DNA of 16,212 nt from Thermoflexales bacterium. Lineage in GTDB: Bacteria; Chloroflexota; Anaerolineae; Fen-1058. A program made the position numbers and the translations under genes. The notes beneath the pieces were generated by a model. The model saw only the letters and a list, made by a program, of their open reading frames with translations, was not told the origin of the DNA and did not search any database. Positions 1-5,761 of this stretch are shown piece after piece. Position 1 is the stretch's first letter; every line of letters starts with the position of its first letter. The stretch lies in assembly GCA_016931085.1 (NCBI GenBank), contig JAFGFO010000447.1:1-16212 (forward strand), written 5' to 3'.

Positions 1-79
1 CGCAGAGCACGCAGAGAGCGCAGAGTTTTTAAAATTCTTCTCGGCGGCCTCGGCGCTCTCGGCGGTGAAAGAGTTTTGG
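1..79. repeat. Imperfect inverted repeat made of 9-bp tandem units
   Basis: The left arm has three CGCAGAG units starting at 1, 10 and 19. The right arm has three CTCGGCG units starting at 40, 49 and 58. Both arms therefore have a strict 9-bp period. On the opposite strand the right arm reads CGCCGAG, so the two arms pair as CGCnGAG with one mismatch per unit, separated by a T/A-rich centre (26-39). This would fold into a long hairpin. Its translation in one minus-strand frame gives an Arg/Glu-rich peptide typical of repeat DNA rather than of a real protein. It resembles dispersed intergenic repeats I remember from several phyla; that resemblance is recollection only. The element may extend left of the window. 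Confidence 0.7.
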
Positions 80-250
80 TTGCGGCGCGAAGCGTGCCGC
101 GCTATGAATCAGAGCACAAAAGCAGCTTGGAGAACAGCGCTGCGTTTTGGGAGTTTGCACCAACGTTCGTCCTGCACAAACAGCAAAAACATCGACAACG
201 TGGGAGTTGTCAACACGAAAGCTGCAACTTGAGACCTGCAACCACGCTCG
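80..250. other. Intergenic region with no gene seen
   Basis: No convincing gene lies here: the short open frames lack a ribosome-binding site and recognisable protein content. There is a small inverted repeat GACAAC / GTTGTC (194-199 and 206-211, 6-nt loop) and a heptad repeat tract at 221-241. The stretch lies downstream of the stop codon of the minus-strand receiver-GGDEF gene. No U-rich terminator tail was found. Confidence 0.6.
221..241. repeat. Heptad repeat tract, three 7-bp units
   Basis: The units are GCTGCAA, CTTGAGA and CCTGCAA. The outer units end in TGCAA and the middle one is TTGAGA. The same plan, outer unit / TGAGA unit / outer unit, recurs at 5721-5741, so this is probably a dispersed intergenic element. 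It lies about 10 nt beyond the end of the minus-strand gene. Confidence 0.55.
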
Positions 251-1123
251 TCAGCCCACCGCCTGGGTCAACTCGCGTATGTCCGAGAACGGTCCATCTG
301 CTGCGCTGACCTTGGACACGTTAAGCGCCATCAACGGCACTTGCTTTTCCGTCCCGTCCGGTTGTGGGATGGCCAGGCTGCCGCGCTCGCGCTCACGGAT
401 TGAGTAATGCGAGCGAATGCTATCATCAAACTTAGCAATCAACTCTTCGCTCAACTTGGGCGCCACCTCTGTCATCGTTACGATGATGAAATCATCTCCA
501 CCACTATGTCCCACAAAATCGGCCGCTGTCCCCAGGCGATCGGTCGTCTGGCCAATTAACTGGGCCGTGAAACGCAGCACTTCTTCGCCGGCCAGGAAGC
601 CATACATATCGTTAAAGGGGCCAAAGTGGCGTATGCTGATGCGCAACAAAGCCCAGTCTTCATCTTGGCGGCGCAGGATATGGCGCAATTCATCCTGGAT
701 CAGGCGCGGGCCAGGCAGGCCGGTGGTGGGATTCGTCAGATTGTCAAAGGCGGCCCGGCGCAGCGCGTTGCGCACGCGCAAGCCAAGTTCCTCAATGTCT
801 ACCGGCTTGTTCATAAACTCGTCAGCGCCGGCCGTCAGCCCGCCCAATTTGTCGGAGCGATCGCTGCGTTGGGTCAGGAGTGTGACATGGATGTGGCGCG
901 TGCGGGGTCTGTCACGGATTTTGCTCATCAACGCTGACGCATCTAGATTGGGAGTATCCAGATCAATGATAATCGAGCGCGGCAATTCACTCCGTGTCAG
1001 GGCCAAGGCCTCCTGAGTATCGTGGGTGGACAGGACTTTATAGTCGCCACCTTCGAAATGCTCACGCAACAACTCGCTGCCGCTCTGGTCGGCCTGGACA
1101 ATCAGGATGGTCCCTTTGCTCAC
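251..1123 (-). CDS. Degenerate receiver-GGDEF protein (response regulator-like)
   Basis: This 290-residue protein has an N-terminal receiver domain (about 1-120) and a C-terminal GGDEF-like domain (about 125-285). The receiver keeps the phospho-acceptor Asp54, Thr84 and Lys106 (NKP), but the usual double-Asp acidic pocket reads VQAD, leaving only Asp12. The GGDEF domain has SGGDDF at 207-212 instead of GGDEF. The upstream DxDxFK metal-binding motif reads SIRHFG (163-168), so both metal-binding Asp residues are lost, although the following ND (171-172) is kept. Diguanylate cyclase activity is therefore doubtful, and a regulatory or GTP-sensing role is more likely. No DNA-binding domain is present. 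The GTG start (1121-1123) has a strong GAGGAGG ribosome-binding site upstream. The gene is divergent from a two-component pair, but partnership is only inferred. Confidence 0.88.
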   Translation of the reverse strand: MSKGTILIVQADQSGSELLREHFEGGDYKVLSTHDTQEALALTRSELPRSIIIDLDTPNLDASALMSKIRDRPRTRHIHVTLLTQRSDRSDKLGGLTAGADEFMNKPVDIEELGLRVRNALRRAAFDNLTNPTTGLPGPRLIQDELRHILRRQDEDWALLRISIRHFGPFNDMYGFLAGEEVLRFTAQLIGQTTDRLGTAADFVGHSGGDDFIIVTMTEVAPKLSEELIAKFDDSIRSHYSIRERERGSLAIPQPDGTEKQVPLMALNVSKVSAADGPFSDIRELTQAVG

Positions 1124-1173
1124 GGCTACCTCCTCATTTAGGCAGTCTATTGAACGCTAATCATGATACCCCT

Positions 1174-1203
1174 ATTATGACATGACTTGGGGCTATTTGT
1201 CAA
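1174..1203 (-). promoter_or_regulatory. Sigma-70-like promoter of the receiver-GGDEF gene
   Basis: On the minus strand a perfect TTGACA (1203-1198) is followed by an 18-bp spacer and CATAAT (1179-1174). Transcription would start near 1167, leaving a leader of about 44 nt that contains the GAGGAGG ribosome-binding site of the gene starting at 1123. Confidence 0.7.
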
Positions 1204-1229
1204 ATCGGTTTGTGCCGCCAGATTGGCGC

Positions 1230-1259
1230 TTGCGCTTTAATGCCGGCCTGGTATATAAT
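1230..1259 (+). promoter_or_regulatory. Promoter of the two-component operon, apparently leaderless
   Basis: A perfect -10 box TATAAT (1254-1259) has a weak -35 TTGCGC (1230-1235) 18 bp upstream. Counting the usual 6 bases after the -10 box puts the start of transcription exactly on the A of the ATG at 1266. No Shine-Dalgarno sequence lies in front of that ATG, which fits a leaderless message. Confidence 0.6.
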
Positions 1260-1265
1260 GGTGGT

Positions 1266-2168
1266 ATGAAGGGACTGTGCGAGTTGGTGGACAAGTCGGG
1301 CCTAGGGCTGCTAGGCTGGGGAATCGTCACGCTCGGCTTGGCCGTGGTGGGCGCGCTGTCCGGCAGCAGCCTGTTCACCTGGCTGAGCGTGGCAGCCTTG
1401 TCGGTCTTGTTGATAGCGGGCGGCCTTATGGCAGCCCGTTCAGGTCGCCAACAGCAGCGCGAACGGGTCCTGGCGCGCCGCGTAGAACACAAAGTCATCG
1501 TTCAAGAGCGCGAGCGGATCAGCCGCGAAATTCACGATGGCCTGGCCCAGGCGTTGGCGCTCTTGAACATGCGCGTGAACGTGGCTCAAAACCTGCTGGA
1601 GGCCGGTCAGGTGGAACAAGTCGGCAAAGAGCTGGCTGAGGCCGCTCGGCTCATCGACGCCGCCAACCATGATGTGCGCGAAGCCATCACGGCCTTGCGC
1701 TTGACTTCTCCCAAGGGGGTCAATTTTGTGCCTATGCTCGAGGAATTCGTGCTGGATTTTGGCCTGCGCAACGACGTTCAAACCGAGTTCATCGCCATGA
1801 ACGGCAGCAGCAGCGTTGTACTCAACCCCTTGATCGAGGTCCAACTGATGCGCATTATCCAGGAGGCCCTGACGAACGTGCGCAAGCACGCCCACGCCCA
1901 TCACGCCCAAGTCACGCTGGACAGGCGCCCCTCATACCTGCAGGTCGTCGTTCGAGACAATGGCCAAGGTTTTGATATGGATGCCGTGCTGCAAGGCCAG
2001 AACCGCCAAAACTTTGGGATCACGACGATGCACGAGCGGGTCGAGGCCATCGGCGGCAGCCTCGACATTGTGACCTTGTTGGGCTCAGGCACATCTGTCA
2101 CAGTCAGTGTGCCGGTCGAGCTGCAAGAAGGTAAGAAAGGAGTAGACTCTAAAGGTCCTGGGCTATAA
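1266..2168 (+). CDS. NarL-family sensor histidine kinase
   Basis: This 300-residue kinase carries two membrane helices (about 13-32 and 37-56) joined by only a few residues, so it has almost no outside sensor. It probably senses the membrane itself or a partner. The HisKA_3 dimerisation domain follows, with the phospho-acceptor His90 in the motif REIHDGLAQALALL. The ATPase domain has an N-box QEALTNVRKHA (199-209), a G1 box DNGQGFD (231-237), GITTMHERVEAIGG (251-264) and a terminal GSGTSVTV. An upstream in-frame ATG at 1182 was rejected because it lies on the -10 side of the divergent promoter and has no ribosome-binding site, whereas the 1266 ATG sits exactly at a predicted transcription start. 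The response regulator gene follows after 32 nt and is its likely partner. The signal sensed is unknown. Confidence 0.92.
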   Translation: MKGLCELVDKSGLGLLGWGIVTLGLAVVGALSGSSLFTWLSVAALSVLLIAGGLMAARSGRQQQRERVLARRVEHKVIVQERERISREIHDGLAQALALLNMRVNVAQNLLEAGQVEQVGKELAEAARLIDAANHDVREAITALRLTSPKGVNFVPMLEEFVLDFGLRNDVQTEFIAMNGSSSVVLNPLIEVQLMRIIQEALTNVRKHAHAHHAQVTLDRRPSYLQVVVRDNGQGFDMDAVLQGQNRQNFGITTMHERVEAIGGSLDIVTLLGSGTSVTVSVPVELQEGKKGVDSKGPGL

Positions 2169-2188
2169 GAATAGCCTGAGACCTTTAG
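2149..2188 (+). promoter_or_regulatory. 40-nt two-part hairpin between kinase and regulator
   Basis: CTAAAGGTC (2149-2157) pairs perfectly with GACCTTTAG (2180-2188). Inside it, after a 3x3 internal loop, GGCTAT (2161-2166) pairs with ATAGCC (2171-2176) around an AAGA loop. The structure covers the kinase stop codon (2166-2168) and ends 12 nt before the regulator start at 2201. There is no U tract, so it is not a standard terminator. It could adjust the ratio of the two proteins by RNA processing or by affecting the downstream ribosome-binding site. Confidence 0.6.
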
Positions 2189-2200
2189 GGGCTGAAAGCT

Positions 2201-2860
2201 ATGCCTCCCTTACGCATCTTGTTAGTTGACGATCATATCTTGTTCCGCAAAGGCCTGGCCAGCTTGCTGGATAGCCAGCCGGATTTTGACGTAGTCGGCG
2301 AAGCCAACGATGGCTTGGAGGGCTTGGAGAGGGCCAAAGCGCTCAAGCCCGACTTGATTTTGATGGACGTGACAATGCCGCGCTGCAGCGGGCCGGAGGC
2401 CACCCGGCTGATCACGCAACAACTGCGCGGGGCGCAAGTGGTCATGCTGACCGTGTCGGACGACGACGTCGACTTGTTCGCTGCCATCCGTGCCGGTGCG
2501 ATGGGGTACTTGCTCAAAAGCATGAAGCCGGACGAGTTGTTCACTCATTTGCGTGGACTGGCTCACGGTGAAGCGCCGATCAGCCGCTTGATGGCAGCCA
2601 AGCTTTTGCGGGAATTTGCGCGCAGCCGCAGCGAGCCCCCCATGCCCCCCTTACATACTTCGACCGTGCTGACCGATCGCGAGCAAGAAGTGTTGAGCTT
2701 GATTGCGCGCGGCCTGACCAATCGCGAAATCGGCGAAAAACTACACATCGCGGAAAACACGGTCAAAAATCACGTGCGCAGCATCCTCGACAAGCTGCAC
2801 CTGGCCAACCGCGCCCAGGCGGCCGCTTATGCCGTGCAGGTACAAATGAGAACGGATTAA
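2201..2860 (+). CDS. NarL/FixJ-family response regulator
   Basis: This 219-residue DNA-binding response regulator has a receiver domain (about 4-120) with a complete active site: Asp10-Asp11 acidic pair, phospho-acceptor Asp56 in LILMDVTMP, Thr84 and Lys106. A linker (about 121-155) joins it to a LuxR-type helix-turn-helix (about 157-213) with LTDREQEVLSLIARGLTNRE and the recognition-helix segment AENTVKNHV. Phosphorylation by the kinase just upstream should control its DNA binding. The ribosome-binding site before the ATG is weak and a large hairpin lies immediately upstream, so translation may be coupled or modulated. Targets cannot be read from the sequence; the korDABC genes directly downstream and the operon itself are natural candidates. 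Confidence 0.93.
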   Translation: MPPLRILLVDDHILFRKGLASLLDSQPDFDVVGEANDGLEGLERAKALKPDLILMDVTMPRCSGPEATRLITQQLRGAQVVMLTVSDDDVDLFAAIRAGAMGYLLKSMKPDELFTHLRGLAHGEAPISRLMAAKLLREFARSRSEPPMPPLHTSTVLTDREQEVLSLIARGLTNREIGEKLHIAENTVKNHVRSILDKLHLANRAQAAAYAVQVQMRTD

Positions 2861-2861
2861 T

Positions 2862-2894
2862 ACCTTCCAGGAAGCTTGAAGCTTCCTGGAAGGT
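2862..2894. repeat. Perfect 16-bp inverted repeat between regulator and kor operon
   Basis: ACCTTCCAGGAAGCTT (2862-2877) and its exact reverse complement (2879-2894) are separated by one base. The element begins 2 nt after the regulator stop codon and ends 4 nt before the korD ribosome-binding site. It lacks a run of T on either side. Such an element may act as an RNA processing or stabilising stem, a partial terminator, or a REP-like mobile palindrome. The core AGGAAGCTTGAAGCTTCCT is itself almost fully symmetric. Confidence 0.75.
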
Positions 2895-2909
2895 CTACGA
2901 GGAGGTGGA

Positions 2910-3176
2910 TTGTCTGAACAAGTAGCTGTGACCGGCAAGCGCCCGGCGCGAGGGCCGCGCGGCCGCGTCGTCATCTTTGGTACCTGGTGTAAGGACTGTG
3001 GCCTGTGCGTGGAATTTTGTCCCGCCGGCGTGTTGGCGTTGGACGAGGAAGGCCATCCTTATGTGGCGGCGCCCGAAAAGTGCACGGCTTGCCGTTGGTG
3101 CGAGATACACTGCCCGGACTGCGCGTTGATCGTCAAGTCCATCGAAGAGCCGGCCGAACGCGGAGGAAAACGGTGA
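2910..3176 (+). CDS. korD: 2-oxoacid:ferredoxin oxidoreductase, delta (ferredoxin) subunit
   Basis: This 88-residue ferredoxin-like subunit passes electrons between the TPP-containing catalytic subunits and soluble ferredoxin. It has two classical 4Fe-4S motifs: Cys27, 30, 33, 37 (CKDCGLCVEFCP) and Cys58, 61, 64, 68 (CTACRWCEIHCP). The N-terminal 20 residues are basic and probably disordered. The start is a TTG (2910-2912), supported by a very strong GAGGAGGTGG ribosome-binding site at 2898-2908. It is the first gene of a tightly packed kor operon, and its stop overlaps the korA GTG start by two or three bases. No separate promoter fits between the preceding palindrome and this start, so read-through from the two-component genes is plausible. 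Confidence 0.9.
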   Translation: MSEQVAVTGKRPARGPRGRVVIFGTWCKDCGLCVEFCPAGVLALDEEGHPYVAAPEKCTACRWCEIHCPDCALIVKSIEEPAERGGKR

Positions 3177-4297
3177 CACTCAAATTGATGCAGGGCAACG
3201 AAGCGATCGTATGGGGGGCGTTGGCGGCCGGCTGCCGTTTTTTTGCCGGCTACCCCATCACGCCCTCGACCGAAATCGCAGAAATCATGTCGCGCGAGCT
3301 GCCCAAGTTGGGCGGCAAATTCATCCAGATGGAAGATGAAATCGCCAGCCTGGCAGCGGCCATCGGCGCCTCGGTGGGCGGTCTCAAATCTATGACGGCC
3401 ACCTCCGGCCCGGGTTTCTCGCTCATGCAGGAGCACATCGGCTACGCGGCGATGACCGAGATCCCGTGTGTGGTCGTAGATGTACAGCGCCTTGGCCCCA
3501 GCACCGGCCAGGCCACCAGTCCCTCGCAAGGTGACGTGATGCAGGCCCGCTGGGGCGCTCACGGCGATCACCCGATCATTGTCCTGTCCCCCTCGTCGGT
3601 GCGCGAAGCGTTTGACTTGACGGTGGAGGCCTTTAATTTCTCGGAAAAGTATCGCACGCCGGTCATTTTGCTCGGCGACGAAACCGTGGCCCACATGCGC
3701 GAAAAGGTTGACCTGCCCGATCCAGAGGATGTGGAGCGCGTGGAAAGGGTGACGACCAGCGTGCCGCCTGAATGGTACAAGCCGTATGCCGAGAGCGCCT
3801 CGGACGTGCCACCCCTGGCCAACTTTGGTGAGGGTTATCGCTACCACATCACCGGTATGTATCACGATGTGGCCGGCTTTCCCACCCAACGCCTGGATGA
3901 AATCGACCCCTGGATTGCCAGGGTGCATCGCAAGTTGGAGCGCAATCTCAACGATATCCTCTTGTACGATGAGAGCGAGTTGGGGGCGGCTCGCACGGTG
4001 GTCATCGCTTACGGCGTGTTGGCTCGCTCGGCAGCCCACGCGGTCAAGCTGGCCCGCGCGCGGCGGCACAAGGTGGGCCTGCTCAAGCTGCAAACGCTCT
4101 GGCCTTTCCCCGAGACGTTGGTCGATCGCGTCGCCCAGGCCGCTGGGCGGATCATCGTTCCGGAGATGAACCTGGGCCAGTTGGCCTTGGAGATCGAACG
4201 CATTGCGGGCCGCCGGAAAGTGACGCGCGTGAACCTGGCCAATGGCATGATGGTAACGCCGCAAATGATCCTGGCGGCGATAGAAAGTAAAACGTGA
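3173..4297 (+). CDS. korA: 2-oxoacid (2-oxoglutarate):ferredoxin oxidoreductase, alpha subunit
   Basis: This 374-residue subunit pairs with KorB to decarboxylate a 2-oxoacid to an acyl-CoA, reducing ferredoxin, or to run the reverse carboxylation. Visible family motifs are FAGYPITPSTEI (24-35), QMEDEIAS (52-59, with the Glu expected to touch the TPP pyrimidine), TSGPGFSLM (77-85) and RLGPSTGQATSPSQGD (106-121). A C-terminal transketolase-like domain II contains VVIAYGVLARSA and LQTLWPFPE. The GTG start overlaps the korD stop (GTGA) and is preceded by GGAGG. An in-frame ATG at 3005 was rejected because it lies inside korD. The substrate is probably 2-oxoglutarate from the D-A-B-C gene set, but branched-chain 2-oxoacids are possible. 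Confidence 0.93.
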   Translation: MTLKLMQGNEAIVWGALAAGCRFFAGYPITPSTEIAEIMSRELPKLGGKFIQMEDEIASLAAAIGASVGGLKSMTATSGPGFSLMQEHIGYAAMTEIPCVVVDVQRLGPSTGQATSPSQGDVMQARWGAHGDHPIIVLSPSSVREAFDLTVEAFNFSEKYRTPVILLGDETVAHMREKVDLPDPEDVERVERVTTSVPPEWYKPYAESASDVPPLANFGEGYRYHITGMYHDVAGFPTQRLDEIDPWIARVHRKLERNLNDILLYDESELGAARTVVIAYGVLARSAAHAVKLARARRHKVGLLKLQTLWPFPETLVDRVAQAAGRIIVPEMNLGQLALEIERIAGRRKVTRVNLANGMMVTPQMILAAIESKT

Positions 4298-4304
4298 GGC
4301 ATTT

Positions 4305-5171
4305 ATGAGCCGAGAAGAACATACCGCCTACGCCTACCTGCGCCACAACAAAAAGTTCCCCAATATGTGGTGCGCGGGGTGCGGCATCGGCATCGTGATG
4401 ACGGCCCTGATCCGGGCCATCGATCGACTGGGGTTGGACAAAGACCAGGTGGCCATTATTTCAGGCATCGGCTGCGCCGGCCGCATGCCGGTCTACATGG
4501 ATTTTAACACCATGCACACCACCCATGGCCGTGCCCTGGCTTTTGCCACAGGTCTCAAGCTGGCCAAACCAGACATGAGCGTAATCACTGTCATGGGCGA
4601 TGGCGACGCCCTGGCGATCGGCGGCAATCATTTCATTCACGCCGCGCGGCGCAACATCGGCCTGACGGCCATCGTCGTCAACAATGCAGTGTATGGCATG
4701 ACGGGCGGCCAGCACAGCCCAACGACGCCGTTGAGCCTTCAGTCGATGACCGCCCCTTACGGCAATATCGAGCGTAGCTTTTCGATCGTCGACCTGGCTG
4801 TCGCGTCCGGCGCGGCCTACGTGGCGCGCAGCACCGTCTATCACGCGCTCGAGCTTGACAAGTACATAGGGCAAGCGATTGCCACGCCGGGATTTGCCGT
4901 TGTGGAAGCTGTCAGTTATTGCCACACGACGCTGGGCCGGATCAACAAGTTGGGCACAGCGGTTGAGATGATGCGCCGGCTCAAGGACGACAGCCTGACG
5001 CTCTCGGCCGCCGAAGGCTTGGCAATGGAAGATCGACAGGACAAGGTCGTACGCGGCGTGTTTCACAATGACCCGGACAAGCCAGAATACAGCAAGCTGT
5101 ACGAGGCGCTCATTGAATACGTGCGGGCTGGAGGAGAATGGCCACTGTTGCACACGTCGATCAGGGGGTGA
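4305..5171 (+). CDS. korB: 2-oxoacid (2-oxoglutarate):ferredoxin oxidoreductase, beta subunit (TPP-binding)
   Basis: This 288-residue subunit binds thiamine diphosphate and Mg2+. It shows MWCAGCGIG (21-29), GIGCAGR (54-60), the TPP motif GDGDALAIGGNHF (98-110) and the paired NNAVYGMTGGQHSPTTP (126-142). These are standard for the KorB/VorB type. It starts 7 nt after the korA stop. The presence of HGRALAFATGLKLAKP (residues 74-89) and HAARRN also fits this family. It acts in the cytoplasm as part of the KorABCD complex, which in anaerobes and microaerophiles replaces 2-oxoglutarate dehydrogenase in the TCA cycle or acts in the reductive direction. The direction used cannot be judged from the sequence. 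Confidence 0.94.
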   Translation: MSREEHTAYAYLRHNKKFPNMWCAGCGIGIVMTALIRAIDRLGLDKDQVAIISGIGCAGRMPVYMDFNTMHTTHGRALAFATGLKLAKPDMSVITVMGDGDALAIGGNHFIHAARRNIGLTAIVVNNAVYGMTGGQHSPTTPLSLQSMTAPYGNIERSFSIVDLAVASGAAYVARSTVYHALELDKYIGQAIATPGFAVVEAVSYCHTTLGRINKLGTAVEMMRRLKDDSLTLSAAEGLAMEDRQDKVVRGVFHNDPDKPEYSKLYEALIEYVRAGGEWPLLHTSIRG

Positions 5172-5176
5172 GGATT

Positions 5177-5725
5177 GTGAGTGAACGATTCGAGATTCGC
5201 CTGGCCGGTGAGGGCGGGCAAGGGATGATCCTGGCCGGCTTGATCCTGGCCGAAGCGGCGGCGATTTACGATGGCAAGCACGCTGTGCAGACCCAGAGTT
5301 ATGGGCCGGAAGCGCGCGGCGGGGCCAGCAAATCGGAGGTGGTCATCAGCAATGCCGAGGTCGACTACCCCATGGTGACCGAGGCCGACGTGCTGCTGGC
5401 GATGGGGCAGGAAGCGTGCGACAAGTATTTTTACGGCCTGAAGAAAAACGGCCTCCTGATCGTAGACTCGGACAAAGTCGGGCGGGTGCCCACCAGCCGG
5501 GCCGTGCGTGTTCCGATCACACACCTGGCCATCCAGACCACCGGCAAGCCCATCACGGCCAACGTCATCGCGTTGGGGCTGCTGGTGGGCCTGACCGGGG
5601 TCGTTTCGCCGGAGGCGATTGAAAAAGCCATGCTGGCGCGCGCACCGCTTGGCACCGAGGACATCAATCGCCAGGCATTGCTGGTGGGGCTCCAGGAAGC
5701 AGCCATGCTGCGTGGCAACACCTGA
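5177..5725 (+). CDS. korC: 2-oxoacid (2-oxoglutarate):ferredoxin oxidoreductase, gamma subunit
   Basis: This 182-residue gamma subunit shows GEGGQGMILAG (11-21) and YGPEARGG (42-49), both characteristic of the family, and has the usual length. The GTG at 5177 is the preferred start because it gives the family-typical N-terminus MSERFEIRLAGEGGQG and follows a GGGGGTGAGG ribosome-binding site. An ATG at 5138 inside korB, also with a GGAGGAG site, would add 13 residues and remains an alternative. It is the last gene of korDABC and follows korB by 5 nt. Its stop codon lies inside a heptad repeat (5721-5741). The gene completes the complex, so all four subunits are present and apparently intact. 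Confidence 0.92.
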   Translation: MSERFEIRLAGEGGQGMILAGLILAEAAAIYDGKHAVQTQSYGPEARGGASKSEVVISNAEVDYPMVTEADVLLAMGQEACDKYFYGLKKNGLLIVDSDKVGRVPTSRAVRVPITHLAIQTTGKPITANVIALGLLVGLTGVVSPEAIEKAMLARAPLGTEDINRQALLVGLQEAAMLRGNT

Positions 5726-5741
5726 AACCTGAGACCTGAAA
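5721..5741. repeat. Heptad repeat tract overlapping the korC stop codon
   Basis: Three 7-bp units, CCTGAAA, CCTGAGA and CCTGAAA, run in tandem; the korC TGA stop is inside the first. The arrangement parallels 221-241, and the CCTGAGACCT core also occurs in the hairpin at 2175-2184. It is probably one of a family of short intergenic elements. Confidence 0.65.
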
Positions 5742-5761
5742 CTATTTTCCAGATAGACAAA

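Noticed and set aside
1182..1265. Upstream start of the histidine kinase at 1182
   Set aside because: It overlaps the divergent promoter region and lies ahead of the TATAAT at 1254, so it would not be transcribed from that promoter; no ribosome-binding site is present.
2862..2894. Rho-independent terminator after the response regulator gene
   Set aside because: The stem is perfect, but no run of T follows on either strand, so ordinary intrinsic termination is not supported.
3059..4264. Long minus-strand open frame of about 400 codons opposite korA
   Set aside because: It is antisense to a gene with clear family motifs, has composition biased to His/Arg/Gly, and no ribosome-binding site or promoter was seen. 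High GC produces such shadow frames.
5138..5176. ATG at 5138 as the korC start
   Set aside because: It has a good ribosome-binding site but would overlap korB by 34 nt and add a non-family N-terminus; it is kept only as an alternative.
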